From: Ophiosphaerella korrae
Taxonomy: Eukaryota > Ascomycota > Dothideomycetes > Pleosporales > Phaeosphaeriaceae
NCBI GenBank assembly: GCA_028456385.1
Contig: JALNQF010000258.1
Span: forward strand, 1-58,581
Direction of reading: 5' to 3'
Length of the DNA stretch: 58,581 nucleotides
In this document: positions 14,201-28,208 of the stretch, piece by piece
Numbering within the stretch: position 1 is the stretch's first letter
How the letters are laid out: every line of letters begins with the position of its first letter
Notes under the pieces: generated by a model
What the model was told of the DNA's origin: nothing
Seen by the model: only the letters and a program-made list of their open reading frames with translations
Database searches by the model: none
Made by a program: the position numbers and the translations under genes

Positions 14201-15956
14201 AATCTATTACGTCTTCTTTATAAAGTACTACTATTCTTTCTATATAAGTATACTTCTTACTATAACTATATATTACTTTATCTATTCTTAAAATAGTATA
14301 AACTTTATTTCTTTAGGATTACGTTCTTTCTAGTCTTTATATACCTCCTCTATCTTTATAACTAGTAAGTATTTTAAAATAAACTTTTATTCTTTATTTT
14401 ATTCTTCTATATCTATTATTATATAGCTATTATAACTATATATATTTAGCTAGGTATACTTTATACTTCTTATACTAATCTATCTTTTACTTTCTTATAG
14501 TCTTTTAGAAGAAGCTATAGTAGTCTCTTTATCTAGTACTAGTCCTTTAGCCTAGATTAATAGGGTTTAGGGCTCTTCCCCTTTTAAGTCTTCTATTAGT
14601 AAGTCTATTATATACGCTATTTCTTCTAGCTATACTTTTATTCTTTCTTTTATTACTACTACTCTATTTCTTTATTATAAGAAGTATCTTACTTCTTATT
14701 TACTAGAAAAATATATATAGTAGTTATCTTTATAATAAAAAGTCTAATAGAGTATTATAAATTATATTTCTTTACTTCTAGCTACTTTCTTCTAAGGTTT
14801 AGCCTATACTTATAGTATTTCCTTCTTTTTCTTAGTTATCTTTAACTAAGTTTCCTTATCTTTCTTATAGTCCTTACTTCTATAATCTTTTATAAAGTAT
14901 TTTAGTTTTTTATATTTATAATATACTATATCTTTTTTCTTCTATAATTAGTAGTCTTTTATATAGTAGCTTTTCTTACTATAGTTAAAATATATAAAGT
15001 CTTTATTTTTCTTTTTCTTTCTATCCTTATTTGCGTTAAGGATTATAAAGTCTCTAGCGTCCTAATTTCTTATTTAGCTACTATACTTGTTCTTTTTCTA
15101 TTCTTAAAAGTTATTATTAATTTAGATTACTTACTACTTTAGAGCTTCTAGTATCCTAGGTTTCTCTATATATATTATTTTGTATTAAATTTTTACGTTT
15201 AGTCCTTGTTTAAATTGTAATATAAGAGCTAATTTATTCTATTCTATATTTTAGCTTAGTTATTTAAATTATAATATATATTCTAGAATACTCTTACTTT
15301 ATATAAGCCTCTTAAGTTTTTCTTTAGCTTATTAGGTAGTATCTATATCCCTAAATACTACTCTTATTTATTTAGTAAAGTATTTATAACTTCTAAAAAT
15401 AGCTCTAGTTTTATTCTTCTAGGTTATTAGAGAGTACGTTGTATAGTCTATCTAATAAGGCTTATACTATCTTATTACGTCTTCTTTAAGGTATAGTCTA
15501 ATATATATTACCTTCTTTTCTTCTATATTAAAGTATAGTACTTATATATCTATCTAGAGTTATACTAATACTATAAAGGGTTTTAATTTCTCCCTTATTC
15601 TATTAAATTTCTTAAGGATAGGTATCTTTAGTAGTTTCTTTGTTATACTTATCTCTAATTGTTAGGTAATTAATTCTATCTAGTTTTAGCCTTTAATAAT
15701 AGCTTTAATTTATACTTTATTCTACTTTAAGTAGTCTTGTAGTTCTTTATTCTACGTTTCTAAGGCTTTAATTACTATTTTTATATTTTCTTTATTATTA
15801 ATTAGTTTATTTATACAATCCTTAATTATTTCCTATATAGTACTATCTAACTTATAACTACTCCTAGGGGCTTTACTTATTAAACTTTCTACTATTATAT
15901 TAGCTAGACTATACGCTACTTACGCTTTACTTCTCGTAATAACTAAATTAGTAAGG
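11245..15956 (-). pseudogene. gag-pol remnant of Gypsy-2, upstream arm
   Basis: Reverse-strand gag through the beginning of integrase, closely matching Gypsy-1 in inverted orientation. The reverse-transcriptase YLDN codons are at 12760-12771. The rest of the integrase lies at 2846-4276, beyond the Gypsy-1 insertion. Every frame is interrupted. Confidence 0.85.
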
Positions 15957-16415
15957 TGTAATAGGCTTACTAGGGTCGACTTCCTAATAGCCTAGAGGGT
16001 ATTAGTAGATTAAGAGTTAATAATAAAAGTTCTTATTTTAATCTATAATAGGCTATAAATAATAGAAGATGTTTTGCAACTATCTTTATATTATCGCTTG
16101 TAGTTAATAATTAAATTACTAATAATATCCTAATAATACGTATACTATTAACTATATACTTATACTAATTTATTTATATAATACTATAGATTACTACTAA
16201 CCTATTTACACGTAATTATAGATTACCTTTAATCTATTCGTGCGTTATTATAGATTACTTTAATCTGTTAATACGTAATTATAGATTACTACTACGTATC
16301 CTAGTTGTAAGTAGTTTCCTAATTAAGGTCGTTACCCTGCTCGTCTTATACTTCGTTAGTATCTAAGCTTAGACTAATTAGTTCTATCTCGATTTTACTT
16401 ATTACGCCTATAATA
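15957..16415 (-). repeat. 5' LTR of Gypsy-2
   Basis: 459 bp, the same length as the LTR at 2387-2845 and the same boundaries (tgtaataggc...cgcctataata). It has the same four-unit hyphenated palindromic array at about 16166-16300. The duplication cgtat follows at 16416-16420. Confidence 0.9.
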
Positions 16416-17429
16416 CGTATTAAGTAAAAGAACTATTATAGAAAAGTTAAAAAAAAAAAACTATTATAGCTTACGAAACGTACGTAAAAAATAATAATAA
16501 GAAAGTAAATAGCTACTACTACAAGCTAAATAATACGCCTATATAAATATTTTATTAAATAACCTAGAAACTACGTAAATACTCTATAAATAACCCTTTA
16601 GATATTAGATCTAGAGCTTTTAGGAGAAAGGCGTTATAAGTAAAAGATAAGAATAGTATCTTTAATATCTTTAGCTATAGATAAAACGCTCTAAAATAAA
16701 ACTAATAGCTAATATAGAGAAATAAGTAGCGTAACTTAAGCTTTATATTAGGTAATAGCGCTAACAAGGCTAGTGTTCTCCTAGAGTAGGCCTAAGTAGG
16801 TTATAGCTATAGCTAGAGTTAGATTAGTAATTTATAGATAATATATAGTAATTAATACCTAAAAGGCTATAAGTTATTTAAGAGGAGAGAAACTTTTAGA
16901 GACTTAATATCTTTATTCTCTTTTCTTAATATTAATATTTTAGCTAGAAGGCCTAAGTTACTCTCTAACTATATATATAGTTAGCGCTAGATACTAAACT
17001 ATTTATAGAGGTAGAGCTAAATTATAAATCTAAATTATTTTAGATCTAATAGTTTAAGTACCTTACTACTAATAAAATAAAAAAAGAAGTTTATAAGTTA
17101 AAGTAGGTTTTACTCTCTTTTTAGGCTAGAAGCTCTTAATTAAGTATAGTAGCTTAATAGGACTAAGCTCTTAAAAGAAAAGTAGAAGTATATAGTAAAG
17201 TATTATAGAGAAAAGAATAGTAAAAAAAGAGTAAGTAGTTACTAGAGAAATATAAGTACTAAGAGCTTTATAAGGAGGTAAACTATTAAAAAAAGAGCTA
17301 ATAAGCTCTTAGGTTATAGGATATAATCTATAGGAGTATAAATAATATTTAGAGTTAGTTTAGCTAATAAAGTTTAAGTTCCTTAAGACTAATAAGCTCT
17401 TAGGCTCTAGATTTATATTAGGTATTTAA
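16416..17429. mobile_element. Unclassified RIP-degenerated repeat
   Basis: About 1 kb of A/T-rich, TpA-dominated sequence between Gypsy-2 and the truncated Gypsy-4. No LTR, terminal inverted repeat or coding motif is recognisable. It should be the right flank of the element into which Gypsy-2 inserted (left flank 1-2386), but I could not align the two flanks to one known transposon. Confidence 0.4.
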
Positions 17430-17583
17430 CTCTATAATAATATAAGATTTATATTAAAACTATAGAGGATAATAATAGCGTAATTAGAAATATAATATTA
17501 AATATTAATAGCGTATTATCTATAAATAGATAGATAATTAGAATATATAAACTAAATAGTAGAATAGTATTTAAGATACTACT

Positions 17584-18030
17584 TGTTATAAGTTGCCTAC
17601 TATTAACTACAAGAAACCTTTCTATATTATTAGTAGATAAAGAGATAATAATAAAAGCTTATATAGTAATTAGTAATAATTATAAATAATAGTTAATTTG
17701 TATATATAATATTAAGTATTAGTATTCTTAGTTAGAGATTAGATTACTAATACTATCTTAATAATATATATTACTCTTAGCTATATACTTAGTACTTCCT
17801 AAGTACTTTATAACTTTATATTTACTAAAATCGCGAATTTACAATATAAGCTTTATATTTATATTTACTAAGATTATAAATTTATAAATTTATTATATAT
17901 CTTTATTATAGTTAGTTTCCTAATTAAGTTTATTATCTTATAAGTTATTACCCTACTTATCTATACTTTGTTAGTAACTAAGCTAAGACTAATTAGTTCT
18001 ATTTTAATTTCTCTTGTTACGCCTATAATA
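17584..18030 (-). repeat. 3' LTR of Gypsy-3
   Basis: 447 bp; starts tgttataagttgcc and ends cgcctataata. Co-linear with 24125-24574. Confidence 0.88.
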
Positions 18031-21000
18031 CTATCCTCCCTTCTAGGTAGGTTCTAGTTTCTCTATCTTAGAGCTAAAGTTATTTATCCTATTTCTTTAT
18101 TAATCTCTAATTCCTTATTACTCTCTATACTATCTTATTCCTAATACAATTAACTTCTCTTTATAGCTTGTATTATTTATAATAGGGTTAAGATATTCCT
18201 TTATTATTAATATAATTTATTAGGTCTTTTATATCTTATATCTTTAAATAATAGTAAGTATTATAATAAATATATTCTTACTAATATTTAGTATAAATAT
18301 ATTTTTTCTAGTATTTTACCTATAGAGTATAAAAGTTTAATTTCTATATAGTCTCTTTCTACTAAATTATATAAGGTAAGCTATTAATAAGGCTTAAGAG
18401 AAACTATTATTATAGCTTACTATAGCTAAAGTAAAGTATAAGTTAACTCTTTATAAGCTAGTATAGCTTTATTCTTATATTAAGTATCTTTATAAATTAA
18501 AAGCTTATAATAATACTAAGTTATCTAAATAGTCTTATATACTAGAAGCTAAGTTAGATCTTAAAGATATAGTAGAGGCTACTCTAGCTTCTATTATATT
18601 AAACGCTCTTATTATCTCTTTATCTATTAGTAGTATCGTAGATTTTCTTAGTTTACTACTAGTTATTCTAGAAGATTTTAATTTTAGAACTCTTCTAGTT
18701 TCTTAAAGTAGTTAAAATTATCTTCTAGTTTCTATATATCTTTCTATAGTTATCTTCTTTTATCTATACTTATCTATTTTACTAGGTTGTAGTTTCTTTT
18801 ATTATAAAACTAGTACTATAAGATTTTTTTAACTTCTTAGTTTTTATATTCTTTATATATATCTACTTTATATACTAGTAGTTTTACTTCTTATAGTATT
18901 TTTTCTAGTAGTACTACGTAGAATATTAAGTATATCCTTATTTTATCTAGTAGTCTTAACTTAAATATAACTAGTATTACTTTCTTTTCTACGTTATATA
19001 GTCCTAATTTACTATAATCTAGTTTTAAACTTAATTATTTACTCTTAATATTTCTTTATATTAACTATACTTTTTCTCTCTCTTTAAATTAAAGTCTTTC
19101 TTAGTATTTTTTATTATAGTACTTTACTATCTAATTATATAGGAATTCTATATCTTATCCTAGTTAATTGTATATTACTTTTATTCTATTTATAAAGTTT
19201 TTTCCTCTTAGAGTCTAAGATTCTATTTTTTTTAGTATCTAGTATATATTAGGGTTAAATCTATAATTTATAAAGAAAAGTAAGATTTTTATTACTATAT
19301 TCTTTGTACTATTATATACTAGCTATATTATAAGTAGTAATTATACCTAATTGTACTAATTGTAGTTAAAGTAGTATCTTAAGTATTATTCTACTATTTA
19401 GTTTATACATTCTAATTATCTATCTCTTTATAGGTAGTACGCTGTTAATATTTAATATTTAATTCCTAATAATACTATTATCGTTCTCTATAGTTTTAAT
19501 ATAAATCTTATATCTTAATTTAAAATAATCTTATCTAGAATACTATATTAGCTAATTATAGTCTCTAGAACCTATTATATAGTAACCTCTATCTTACTTT
19601 TCTCTTTATATAGTCTAAAATAAAAGTACTTTATTAGCTTATCTACTATTATTAGGATTCTATTATACTTAACTTCTAATATTAGGTCTTTTAACTTAAG
19701 TAGCTTTATAATAAAGCCTATTACAATAACTTTTTAAAGTTATTTTAGTACTTTAACTAGTTATAATATTCTATAGAGTATATATATATTGTACTTATTT
19801 CTATAATATTCTATATAGTCTTATAGTACTTCTATTACTAGTTATCTTACTTTTAGGATATAGTAGTTTTATAATAGTCTATCTAATATTTTATTAATAC
19901 TTTAGTATCTATATACTAGTAGTTTATAAAATTATTATATAAACTCTTTCTATATTTTACTTAGGATATATATTCTTCTATAATCTCTTACTAGTCTCTC
20001 TTAGATCTTAAGTTTCTTTATTTCTTTAGAGGTTTTTTCTATTTCCTTCTAAATCTATTTATCTAGCTTACTACTTTTTCTCTTAAGTGTTATAGCTATT
20101 TTAGGTATATTTAGGACTAAATATCTATTTTTATTCCTAACTAGAACTATACCTATAGTATTTATTTCTTCTTATAAATTAAGTATCTTTACTCTTAGTA
20201 TATATAATCTTAAGGTTAAATATTAATAGATATTCTTACTATCTTATATAGCGTAGTAATAAGTCTTTATTTATTATAAATTCTATAAGATTCTTATAAT
20301 CTATATAGACTTTTATCTAATATTTTACTTTTTATAGATATACTTACTATTACTTATATACTTTATAGATTACTAGTATTTCTTTATTATAAATTAAGTA
20401 GTTAAGCTCTACTAGTTTATTTTCTTAGAGAAGTATTTAACTAAGTATTCTTATATTAGTACTATCTTAAAGACTAAGTTTAATACGTCTATTTTTACTA
20501 TAGCTTGTAGGTCTAGATTATATATTCTAATTACTAGGTTTTCTACAAATCTTTATTTAATCTAATTAAATACCTTGCTATATTCCTAAGTCTATTTAAA
20601 TAGTATATCTTTCTTTATAAGTTTTATTTATAGTTTTATTATTTTAGACTATCTTATTATTAGCTTTCTATAGAAGTTTAGTAGCTTATAAAACTATTAT
20701 ACGTCTTATATATTTTTTAGTATTAGCTATTCTTAAATTACTTTAATCTTCTTAGAATTATTTTATATTCTTTCTAGTTTAATAATAAATCTATAGAAAT
20801 TAGTTTTTTTAATATAGAACTTACACTTTTTTAACTTAAGGAATAGTTTATTTTCTACTAGTTTCTCTAGTGCTTTATATATATATTATACGTGTTCTTT
20901 CTCTATTTCTAAGAATATAAAGATATTATCTAGGTATATAAATATAAAAATATTTAAGTAATCTCTTAGAACTATATTTATTCTTTCTTAGAATACTACT

Positions 21001-24000
21001 AGTATATTTATTAATCTTAAAGGTATAACTATATAATTAAGTAGTTTATATTATATCTTAAATACTTTTTTCTATTTATTACTTTTTTTAATTCTAATCT
21101 AATAGTAGGCGTTTTAGATATCTAGTTTAGTAAAGGTTTAAGCGTTTTATAGCTTATCTTATATCTTATCTATATATAGTAAGAGATATTAGTTTTTACT
21201 TATAATTATGTTTATCTTTCTAAAGTCTATATTAAGCTTCTTATTATTTAATCTTTTTTTATCTATAAATATTAGTCTATATACTACTAATAATTAAGAC
21301 TCTTATATCTATCCTTTCTTTATTACGTTTTTAATAAATACTTATTTTATTTTGGAATTTTCTTTAGTTTTCTAGTAAACTAGGCTCTATCTTACGTCCT
21401 TTCTTTCTTCTAAGTCTATTACTAAGTCTTATAGCTAATAGTCTAGAAGGTAATCTTTTAGTTTAGTAAGTTACTTCTCTTATTTATTATATTCTTTTAG
21501 GAATTCTCCTTTATATATACTTATATTAGCTCTTAATATTTCTTTTTTAAGGTAGCTAATTTTCTTTATTCTCTAATTAATCTATAGGTTAGTTATCTAT
21601 AACTATAGTATTCCTAATATTATTTCTTATTTATTATTAATTGTTGTTATATCTAAAACTATATTTTTAATTTCTAATCCTTTTATCTTTAGTATTAAAA
21701 GTACTATTTTAAACCTAATAAGTTTCTAGAATAGCTTTCCTTTAATAGTACTTAGTTATTAAAGGTACTTTTTTATTATATACTTTATTCCTTATATTTC
21801 TATAAAAAATTTTAATATAAAGTTCTTTATAGCTCTACTATTAATTATTACTTATACTTTTCTTCTTTAATATATACTTATTTTTATAATATATAGGCCT
21901 CTTAAACTTTCTAGCTATTCTTGCGTAGGTAATTTAGTAAATTATCTATCTTTTTAGTACTATTACTCTATTATCTATTTATAGTTTTTATATTTTAGAT
22001 ATTTATTATATATATATTTATACTATAGTCTTCTTTTAATATACTCTTTAGAGGGCTTAGATCCTAGTCTAATTAATATATATTCTTTGTTAGGTATTTT
22101 AATTATTTCTTAACCTTAGATCTCTTTCCTTAAGATTACTTCTATATAGTTATATCCTTTTCTTTATACTAGCTATAAATAATTTTATACTTTTAATTTA
22201 CTATCTAAGTAGTAATTTATATTTAAGTATAATACCTAAGATATTTTAAAGTATACTAGATACTCTAGATCTATTCTTTTATTATCTCTTACTTAGTACC
22301 TATTTATACTAGGTCTTACTATTATTAAGATATAATATACTACTAGTATTTATAGTATATAAGCTTTATTTATCTATTATATCTTTTTTATAAAGTACTA
22401 CTATTCTCTTTATATAAGTATTCTTCTTACTATAACTATATATTACTTTATCTATTATTAGAATATTATAAACTTTATTACTTTAGGATTACGTTCTTTC
22501 TAGTCTTTATACGCTTCCTCTATACTTATAACTAATAAGTATTTCTAAATAAACTACTATTCTTAGTTTTATTCTACTATATCTATTATTATATAGCTAT
22601 TATAACTATATATATTTAACTAGGTGTACTCTATACCTCTTATATTATCTTAGTTCTTATCTTCTTATAGTTTTTTAGAAGAGATTATAGTAGTTTCTTT
22701 ATCTAGTACTAGTCTTTTAGCTTAGATTAATAGGGTTTAGGGCTCTTCTCCTTCTAAGTTTTCTATTAGTAAGTCTATTATATATACTATCTTTTCTAGC
22801 TATACTTATATTCTACTTTTTTTTATTACTACTACACTATTTTTCTATAAGAACTATCTTACTCTCTACTTACTAAAAAGATATATATAGTAGTTATTAT
22901 TATAATAAAAGGTTTAGTTAAGTATTACATATTATATCTCTTTACTTCTAGTTACTTTCTTTTAAGGTTTAGCTTATACTTTCTATACTTCTTTCTTATT
23001 CTTAGTTGTTTTTAACTATATTTCTTTCTTTAGGTTTTTACTTCTATACTCTTTTATAAAGTATCTTAGTTTCTTATATTTATAATATACTATATCTTTT
23101 TTTAATTAATAGTCTTTTATATAGTAGCCTTTCTTACTATAGTTAAAGTATATAAAGTCTTTATTCTTCTTTTTCTTTTTATTCTTATTAATATTAAGGA
23201 CTATAAAGTCCTTAGTATCTTAATTTTTAGGTTATCCTCTATACTTGTTTATTCTCTATTCTTAGAGGTTATTATTAATTTATATTACCTATTATTTTAA
23301 GGCTTCTAATATCCTTAGCCTTTCTATATAGATTATTTTATACTAAATTTTTAACTTTAGTTCTTATTTAAACTATAATATTTAATATAGCTTATTTTAT
23401 TCTATATTTTGTAATTTTAATTTAAACTATAATACGTATTTAAGAATATTCTTCTATTATATAAGCTTTTTAATCTTCTTTTTAGCTTATTAGGTAATAT
23501 CTATATCTCTAAATACTACTCTTATTTACTTAGTAAAGTATTTATAACTTCTAAAGATAGCTCTTATTTTATCTTTTTATATTCCTAGAGTATATCTTAT
23601 ATAGTTTATCTAGTAAGGCTTAAACTATTTTATTATATCCTTTTTAAAGTATATTCTAATATATTTTACTTTCTTATCTTCTCTATTAAAGTATAGTACT
23701 TATATATTAATCTAAAGTTATACTAATACTATAAAAGGTTTTAGTTTTTCTCTTATTTTATTAAACTTCTTAAGTATAAGTATTTTAAGTAGTTTCTATA
23801 TTAAATTTATCTCTAGTCTTTAGGTAATTTATTCTATCTAATTTTATCTTACTATAATAACTTTAATCTATACTTTATTTTACTTTATATAGTCCTATAG
23901 TTCTTTATTTTATATTTCTAAAGTATTAATAACTAGTTTTATATCTTTTTTCTCTAAGATTAAATTATTTAGATAGTTTTTAATTACTTTCTTTATAGTA

Positions 24001-24124
24001 TTATCAAATTTATAACTACTTAGAGGTCCTTTACTTCCTTTCTTAGTTATACTTTCTACTATTATATTAGCTTAGACTATACTCTACTTACGCTTTACTT
24101 CTCTTAATAACTAAATTAGTAAAG
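18031..24124 (-). pseudogene. gag-pol remnant of Gypsy-3
   Basis: Reverse-strand gag-pol without any open frame longer than 60 codons. It runs from integrase and chromodomain sequence near 18031-19900, through RT (YLDN at 20925-20936), to gag near 23000-24100. A/T enrichment is stronger than in Gypsy-1, which suggests an older insertion or more RIP cycles; this is a visual impression only. Confidence 0.8.
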
Positions 24125-24574
24125 TATTATAGGTTACCTACTATTAACTATAAGTAACCTTTCTATATTATTAGTAGATTAGGAGATAATAATAAAAGCT
24201 TATATAGTAATTAGTAATAACTATAAATAATAGTTAATTCGTATGTATAATATTAAGTATTAGTATTCTTAGTTAGAGATTAGATTACTAATACTATCCT
24301 AATAATATATATTACTCTTAGCTATATACTTAGTACTTCCTTAGTACTTCGCGACTTTATATTCGCTAAAATTTTAAATTCGTAAATCTAGCTTTATAGA
24401 TTTATATTTACTAAGATTATAAATTTATAAATTTATTACTTACCTTTATTGTAGTTAGTTTCCTAATTAAGTTTATTATCTTATAAGTTATTACCCTACT
24501 TATCTTATACTTTGTTAGTAACTAAGCTAAGACTAATTAGTTCTAACTTAATTTCTCTACTTACGCCTATAATA
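24125..24574 (-). repeat. 5' LTR of Gypsy-3
   Basis: 450 bp, beginning tattataggttacc and ending cgcctataata, followed by target duplication ctact. Confidence 0.88.
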
Positions 24575-25975
24575 CTACTTTAATTACAACTAGAATAATT
24601 AGGTATAGTTACTACTTATAGTATAGCTAGTATACAATAGCGTAAAGAACGTAGTAATAAAAGTATTACTTTTTTTTATAAATTATAGATTTAATCCTAA
24701 TATATACTAGGTACTAAAAAAGATAGAATCTTAAACTTTAAGATAAGAAAACTTTATAAATAGAATAAAAGAAATATACAATTAACTAAAATAAGATATA
24801 GAATTTCTATATAACTAAATAATAAAATACTACAATAGAAAATATAAAAAAAGACTCGAATTTAAAGAGAGAGAAAAAGTATAGTTAATTTAAAGAAATA
24901 TTAAGAGTAAATAATTAAGTTTAAAACTAGATTATATTAAAATAAGACTATATAAAGTAGAGTAAAAAGTTACACTAGTTATATTTAAGTTAAAACTACT
25001 AGATAAGATAAAGATATACCTAATATTCTATATAGTACTACTAGAAAAAGTACTATAAAAAGTAAAACTACTAGTATTTAAAGTAGACACGTATAGAGAA
25101 TAAAAAAACTAAAAAGTAAAGAAAATCCTATAGTACTTATTCTATAATAGATAGAATTACTACTTAGTAAAATAGATAAGTATAGATAAAAAAGAGTAAC
25201 TATAAGATATATAGAAACTAGAAAAAAATCTTAATTACTTTAAGAAACTAAAGAAGTTCTAAAATTAAAATCCTCTAGACTACCTAGTAGTAAATAAAGA
25301 AAACCTACGCTATTAGCGATAAGTAGAGAGGTATTAGACGTACCTAATATAGTAAGAGCTAGAGTAGCCTCTACTATATCCTTTAAGTCTAGCTTAGATT
25401 CTAGAAAAGTAGACTATTTAATAGACTTCTTATTATTTAAGGCTTTTATCTTATAAAGATAAAATAAACAAGCCTAGTTATTAGATAACTATATCTAATT
25501 ATTAAGAAGTTTAGACTAATATTCTTCTAGTATACAATAAAAGACCTTATATAGCTTTTTATACTCTTTCTTAGCTTCTATAATCTATAATAATAGTTTT
25601 TCTTAAGTATAGTTAATAGCTCTCTTTATTATATTTAAGTATAGATACGTAAATTAGTATCTTAAACTTATACTCTACTAGAGATATACTCGATAAGTTA
25701 TAAAATAAATAAGTATTAGTATAAATATATACTTTATAAGCTTTACTAAATTTTAAAAAAAAGTAAGCTAATAGAAAGCTAGAAGATTTATAATAAAAAT
25801 AAAGAAATATTATAATATTATAGTATAATATATAATCTACAAATTAAAGATAATAAAAGGTAAACTTTGTAGGTATAGAGATAGAAGATAAAGAACTTAA
25901 TATTAATAAAGAAACTAGATTAATAACTTTAGCCTTAGAGTAAGAAAACAAGAACTTACTTAAAGAAAGAGATAG

Positions 25976-26424
25976 TATTATAAGCGTAATAAGAGAAATT
26001 AAGATAAAACTAATTAGTCTTAACTTTAGTACTAATAAAGTATAAGAAAAGTAGAGTAATAAGCTAGATTAGGAAACTACTTATAATTAGGATACGTAAG
26101 TAATCTCTTAATCTATTAAGTGTATAGATAGAAACTAATTATAAATTAATAGATTACTAATCTATAATCTATAGTTACTAAGACTAGATACAAGTAAAAA
26201 ATTAATAGATTACTAGGAGTATATTGTTAATAGCAATACGTATTATTAGGATAGTATTAGTAATCTAATCTCTAATCTAGAACGCTAATACTTAATATTA
26301 AATATATAAATTAACTATTATTTATAGTTATTACTAATTACTATATAAGCTTTTATTATTACTTCCTAATCTACTAATATTATAGAAAAATTACTTATAG
26401 TTAATATTAGGTAACTACGTTATA
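25976..26424 (+). repeat. 3' LTR of Gypsy-4
   Basis: Starts tattataagcgtaataag, matching the family LTR start, and ends near gtaactacgttata at 26424, where reverse-transcriptase sequence of the next truncated element begins. The right boundary is uncertain by a few bases. Confidence 0.75.
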
Positions 26425-28142
26425 AAACTTCTATAGAAAGTTTATAGTAAGATAGTTTAAGTATATAAATCTATTAACTAAACTTATAAAAAAGGTTATA
26501 CTATTTAAGTAGATATAAGAATATAAGAAGTATTTAATTAAATTAAAAGAAAGTTTATAGAGAATCTACTAATTAGACTATATAACTAAAAATTACTAGT
26601 AATAGTAAAAATAGATATATTAAACTTATTTTATAAAATATTACTAATATAAGAAGACTAGAATATAAAATAAAAATACCTAGTTAAATACTTTTCTAAG
26701 AAAATAACGCTAGTAGAACTTAACTACTTAATATATAATAAAGAAATACTAGTAATCTATAAAGTATTTTAGTAATAAAGAGTATACCTATAAAATAGTA
26801 AAGTATTAAATAAAAGTCTATATAGATAATAAAAATTTAATAGAATTTATAATAAATAATAACTTTACTTAATACTATATAAAATAGTAGAAGTACTTAT
26901 TAATATTTAACTTTATAGTTATATATATAAAAGAAAAAGATAATTAGTTTATAGATTCTTTAAGTAGAAAACTAGACTTATAAAATTAAAGTATTTACTA
27001 CTAGTATAGTTCTAGTTAAAAATAAAATAAGATACTTAGTCTTTAATAAACGTAGAATAAGTAGTAAGCTAAATAAATAGATTTAAAAAAAAATAAGAAA
27101 AGCTTCTAAAAAAATAAAAAAATTAGAAGTCTAAAATAAACTTTTAAAAGCTTATAAAAGAACTTTTATTCTAAGTAAAATTTTATAAAAGTTTATATAA
27201 TAATTTTATAAACTACTAGTATATAGATACTAGAGTATAGAATAAACTTTAGATAAGCTTTTAAAAGACTACTATATATTTAAAGTAAGATAACTAGTAA
27301 TAGAAGTACTATAAGAATATATAGAGTAGTACTAAAATAAGTATAATAGGTATATACTATATAGAATATTATAACTAGTTAAAATATTAAAATAACTCTA
27401 GAAAGCTTTTATAATAAATATTAATATAAAGTTATATAAATTAAAAGATATAATATTAAATATATAGTATAATAAGTTCTTAATAATAGTAAATAAGCTT
27501 ATAAAGTACTTTTACTTTAAACTATATAAAGAATAAAGTAATATTAAAGTTACTATATACTAGATCCTAGAGACTATATTTAGTTAATATAGTATTCTAG
27601 ATAAAATTATTATAGATAAAGATATAAGATTTCTAGTAAAATAATAAAAAATAATAATAGTATATTATCTATAGATATATAGATAATTAGAATAAATAAA
27701 CTAGATAGTAAAATAGTATTTAAGATTCTACTTTAACTATAATAAAATAATTAGGTATTATTATTTATAGTAAAGCTAGTATATAATAGTATAAAGAATA
27801 GAGTAATAAAAGTATTACTTTACTATATAAATTATAGATTTAATCCTAATATATATTAGATACTAAGAAATATAGAGTCTTAAACTCTAAAAAGAAAAAC
27901 TTTATAAATAAACTTAAAGATATAAAATTTCTATAAGATTAGATAGTAAAGTATTATAATAAGAAATATAAGAGAAAACTTTAATTTAAAGAAAAAGAAA
28001 AAGTATTATTAGTAAAAACAAATTTTAAAAGTAAATAATTTAGTTTAAAACTAGATTATATAAAAATAAAACTATATAAAATTAAGAAGTAAGTTATACA
28101 AGTTATATTTAGATTAAAGCTACAAAGTAAAATAAAGATATA

Positions 28143-28208
28143 CTTAATATTTTATATTATATTACTTAATATTTTATATTATATTACTTAGTATTTTATA
28201 TTATATTA
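28143..28208 (+). repeat. 22-bp tandem triplication in Gypsy-5 integrase tail
   Basis: Three adjacent copies of a 22-bp A/T-rich unit starting cttaatattttata (28143, 28165, 28187; one base differs in the third copy). Gypsy-1 has a single equivalent near 9958-9980. Confidence 0.85.

Larger units (their letters stand above)
2387..16415 (-). mobile_element. Ty3/Gypsy LTR retrotransposon, reverse (Gypsy-2), interrupted
   Basis: A full-length element on the reverse strand, split by the forward element at 4277-11244. Its two LTRs are 2387-2845 and 15957-16415, both 459 bp. Flanking 5-bp duplications are TGTAT (2382-2386) and CGTAT (16416-16420), which differ by one C-to-T change as RIP would give. 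Internal sequence is 11245-15956 (gag, protease, reverse transcriptase, RNase H, start of integrase, read on the reverse strand) plus 2846-4276 (rest of integrase and chromodomain part). The reverse-transcriptase active-site codons are at 12760-12771 and read YLDN instead of YLDD. Without the insert it is about 7.06 kb, close to the 6.97 kb of Gypsy-1, which belongs to the same family. All frames are closed by stops, so it is inactive. Confidence 0.9.
17584..24574 (-). mobile_element. Ty3/Gypsy LTR retrotransposon, reverse (Gypsy-3)
   Basis: A complete reverse-strand element of 6991 bp with LTRs 17584-18030 and 24125-24574, flanked by the exact 5-bp duplication CTACT (17579-17583 and 24575-24579). 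It is inserted in the integrase of forward Gypsy-4. The internal reverse-strand order is gag, RT, RNase H, integrase. The RT active-site codons at 20925-20936 read YLDN. Its LTR U3 end differs from that of Gypsy-1 and Gypsy-2 (tgttataagttgcc in place of tgtaataggc), so it is a different LTR subfamily with similar internal sequence. Confidence 0.9.
17430..26424 (+). mobile_element. 5'-truncated Ty3/Gypsy element, forward (Gypsy-4), interrupted
   Basis: Forward integrase sequence at about 17430-17583 resumes at 24575 after the inserted Gypsy-3 and runs through the integrase end and chromodomain-like region to a 3' LTR at 25976-26424. Everything upstream of the integrase middle is missing, including the 5' LTR. 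Homology to Gypsy-1 is direct: 24575 onward matches Gypsy-1 from about 9520. Coding frames are closed by stops. Confidence 0.8.
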
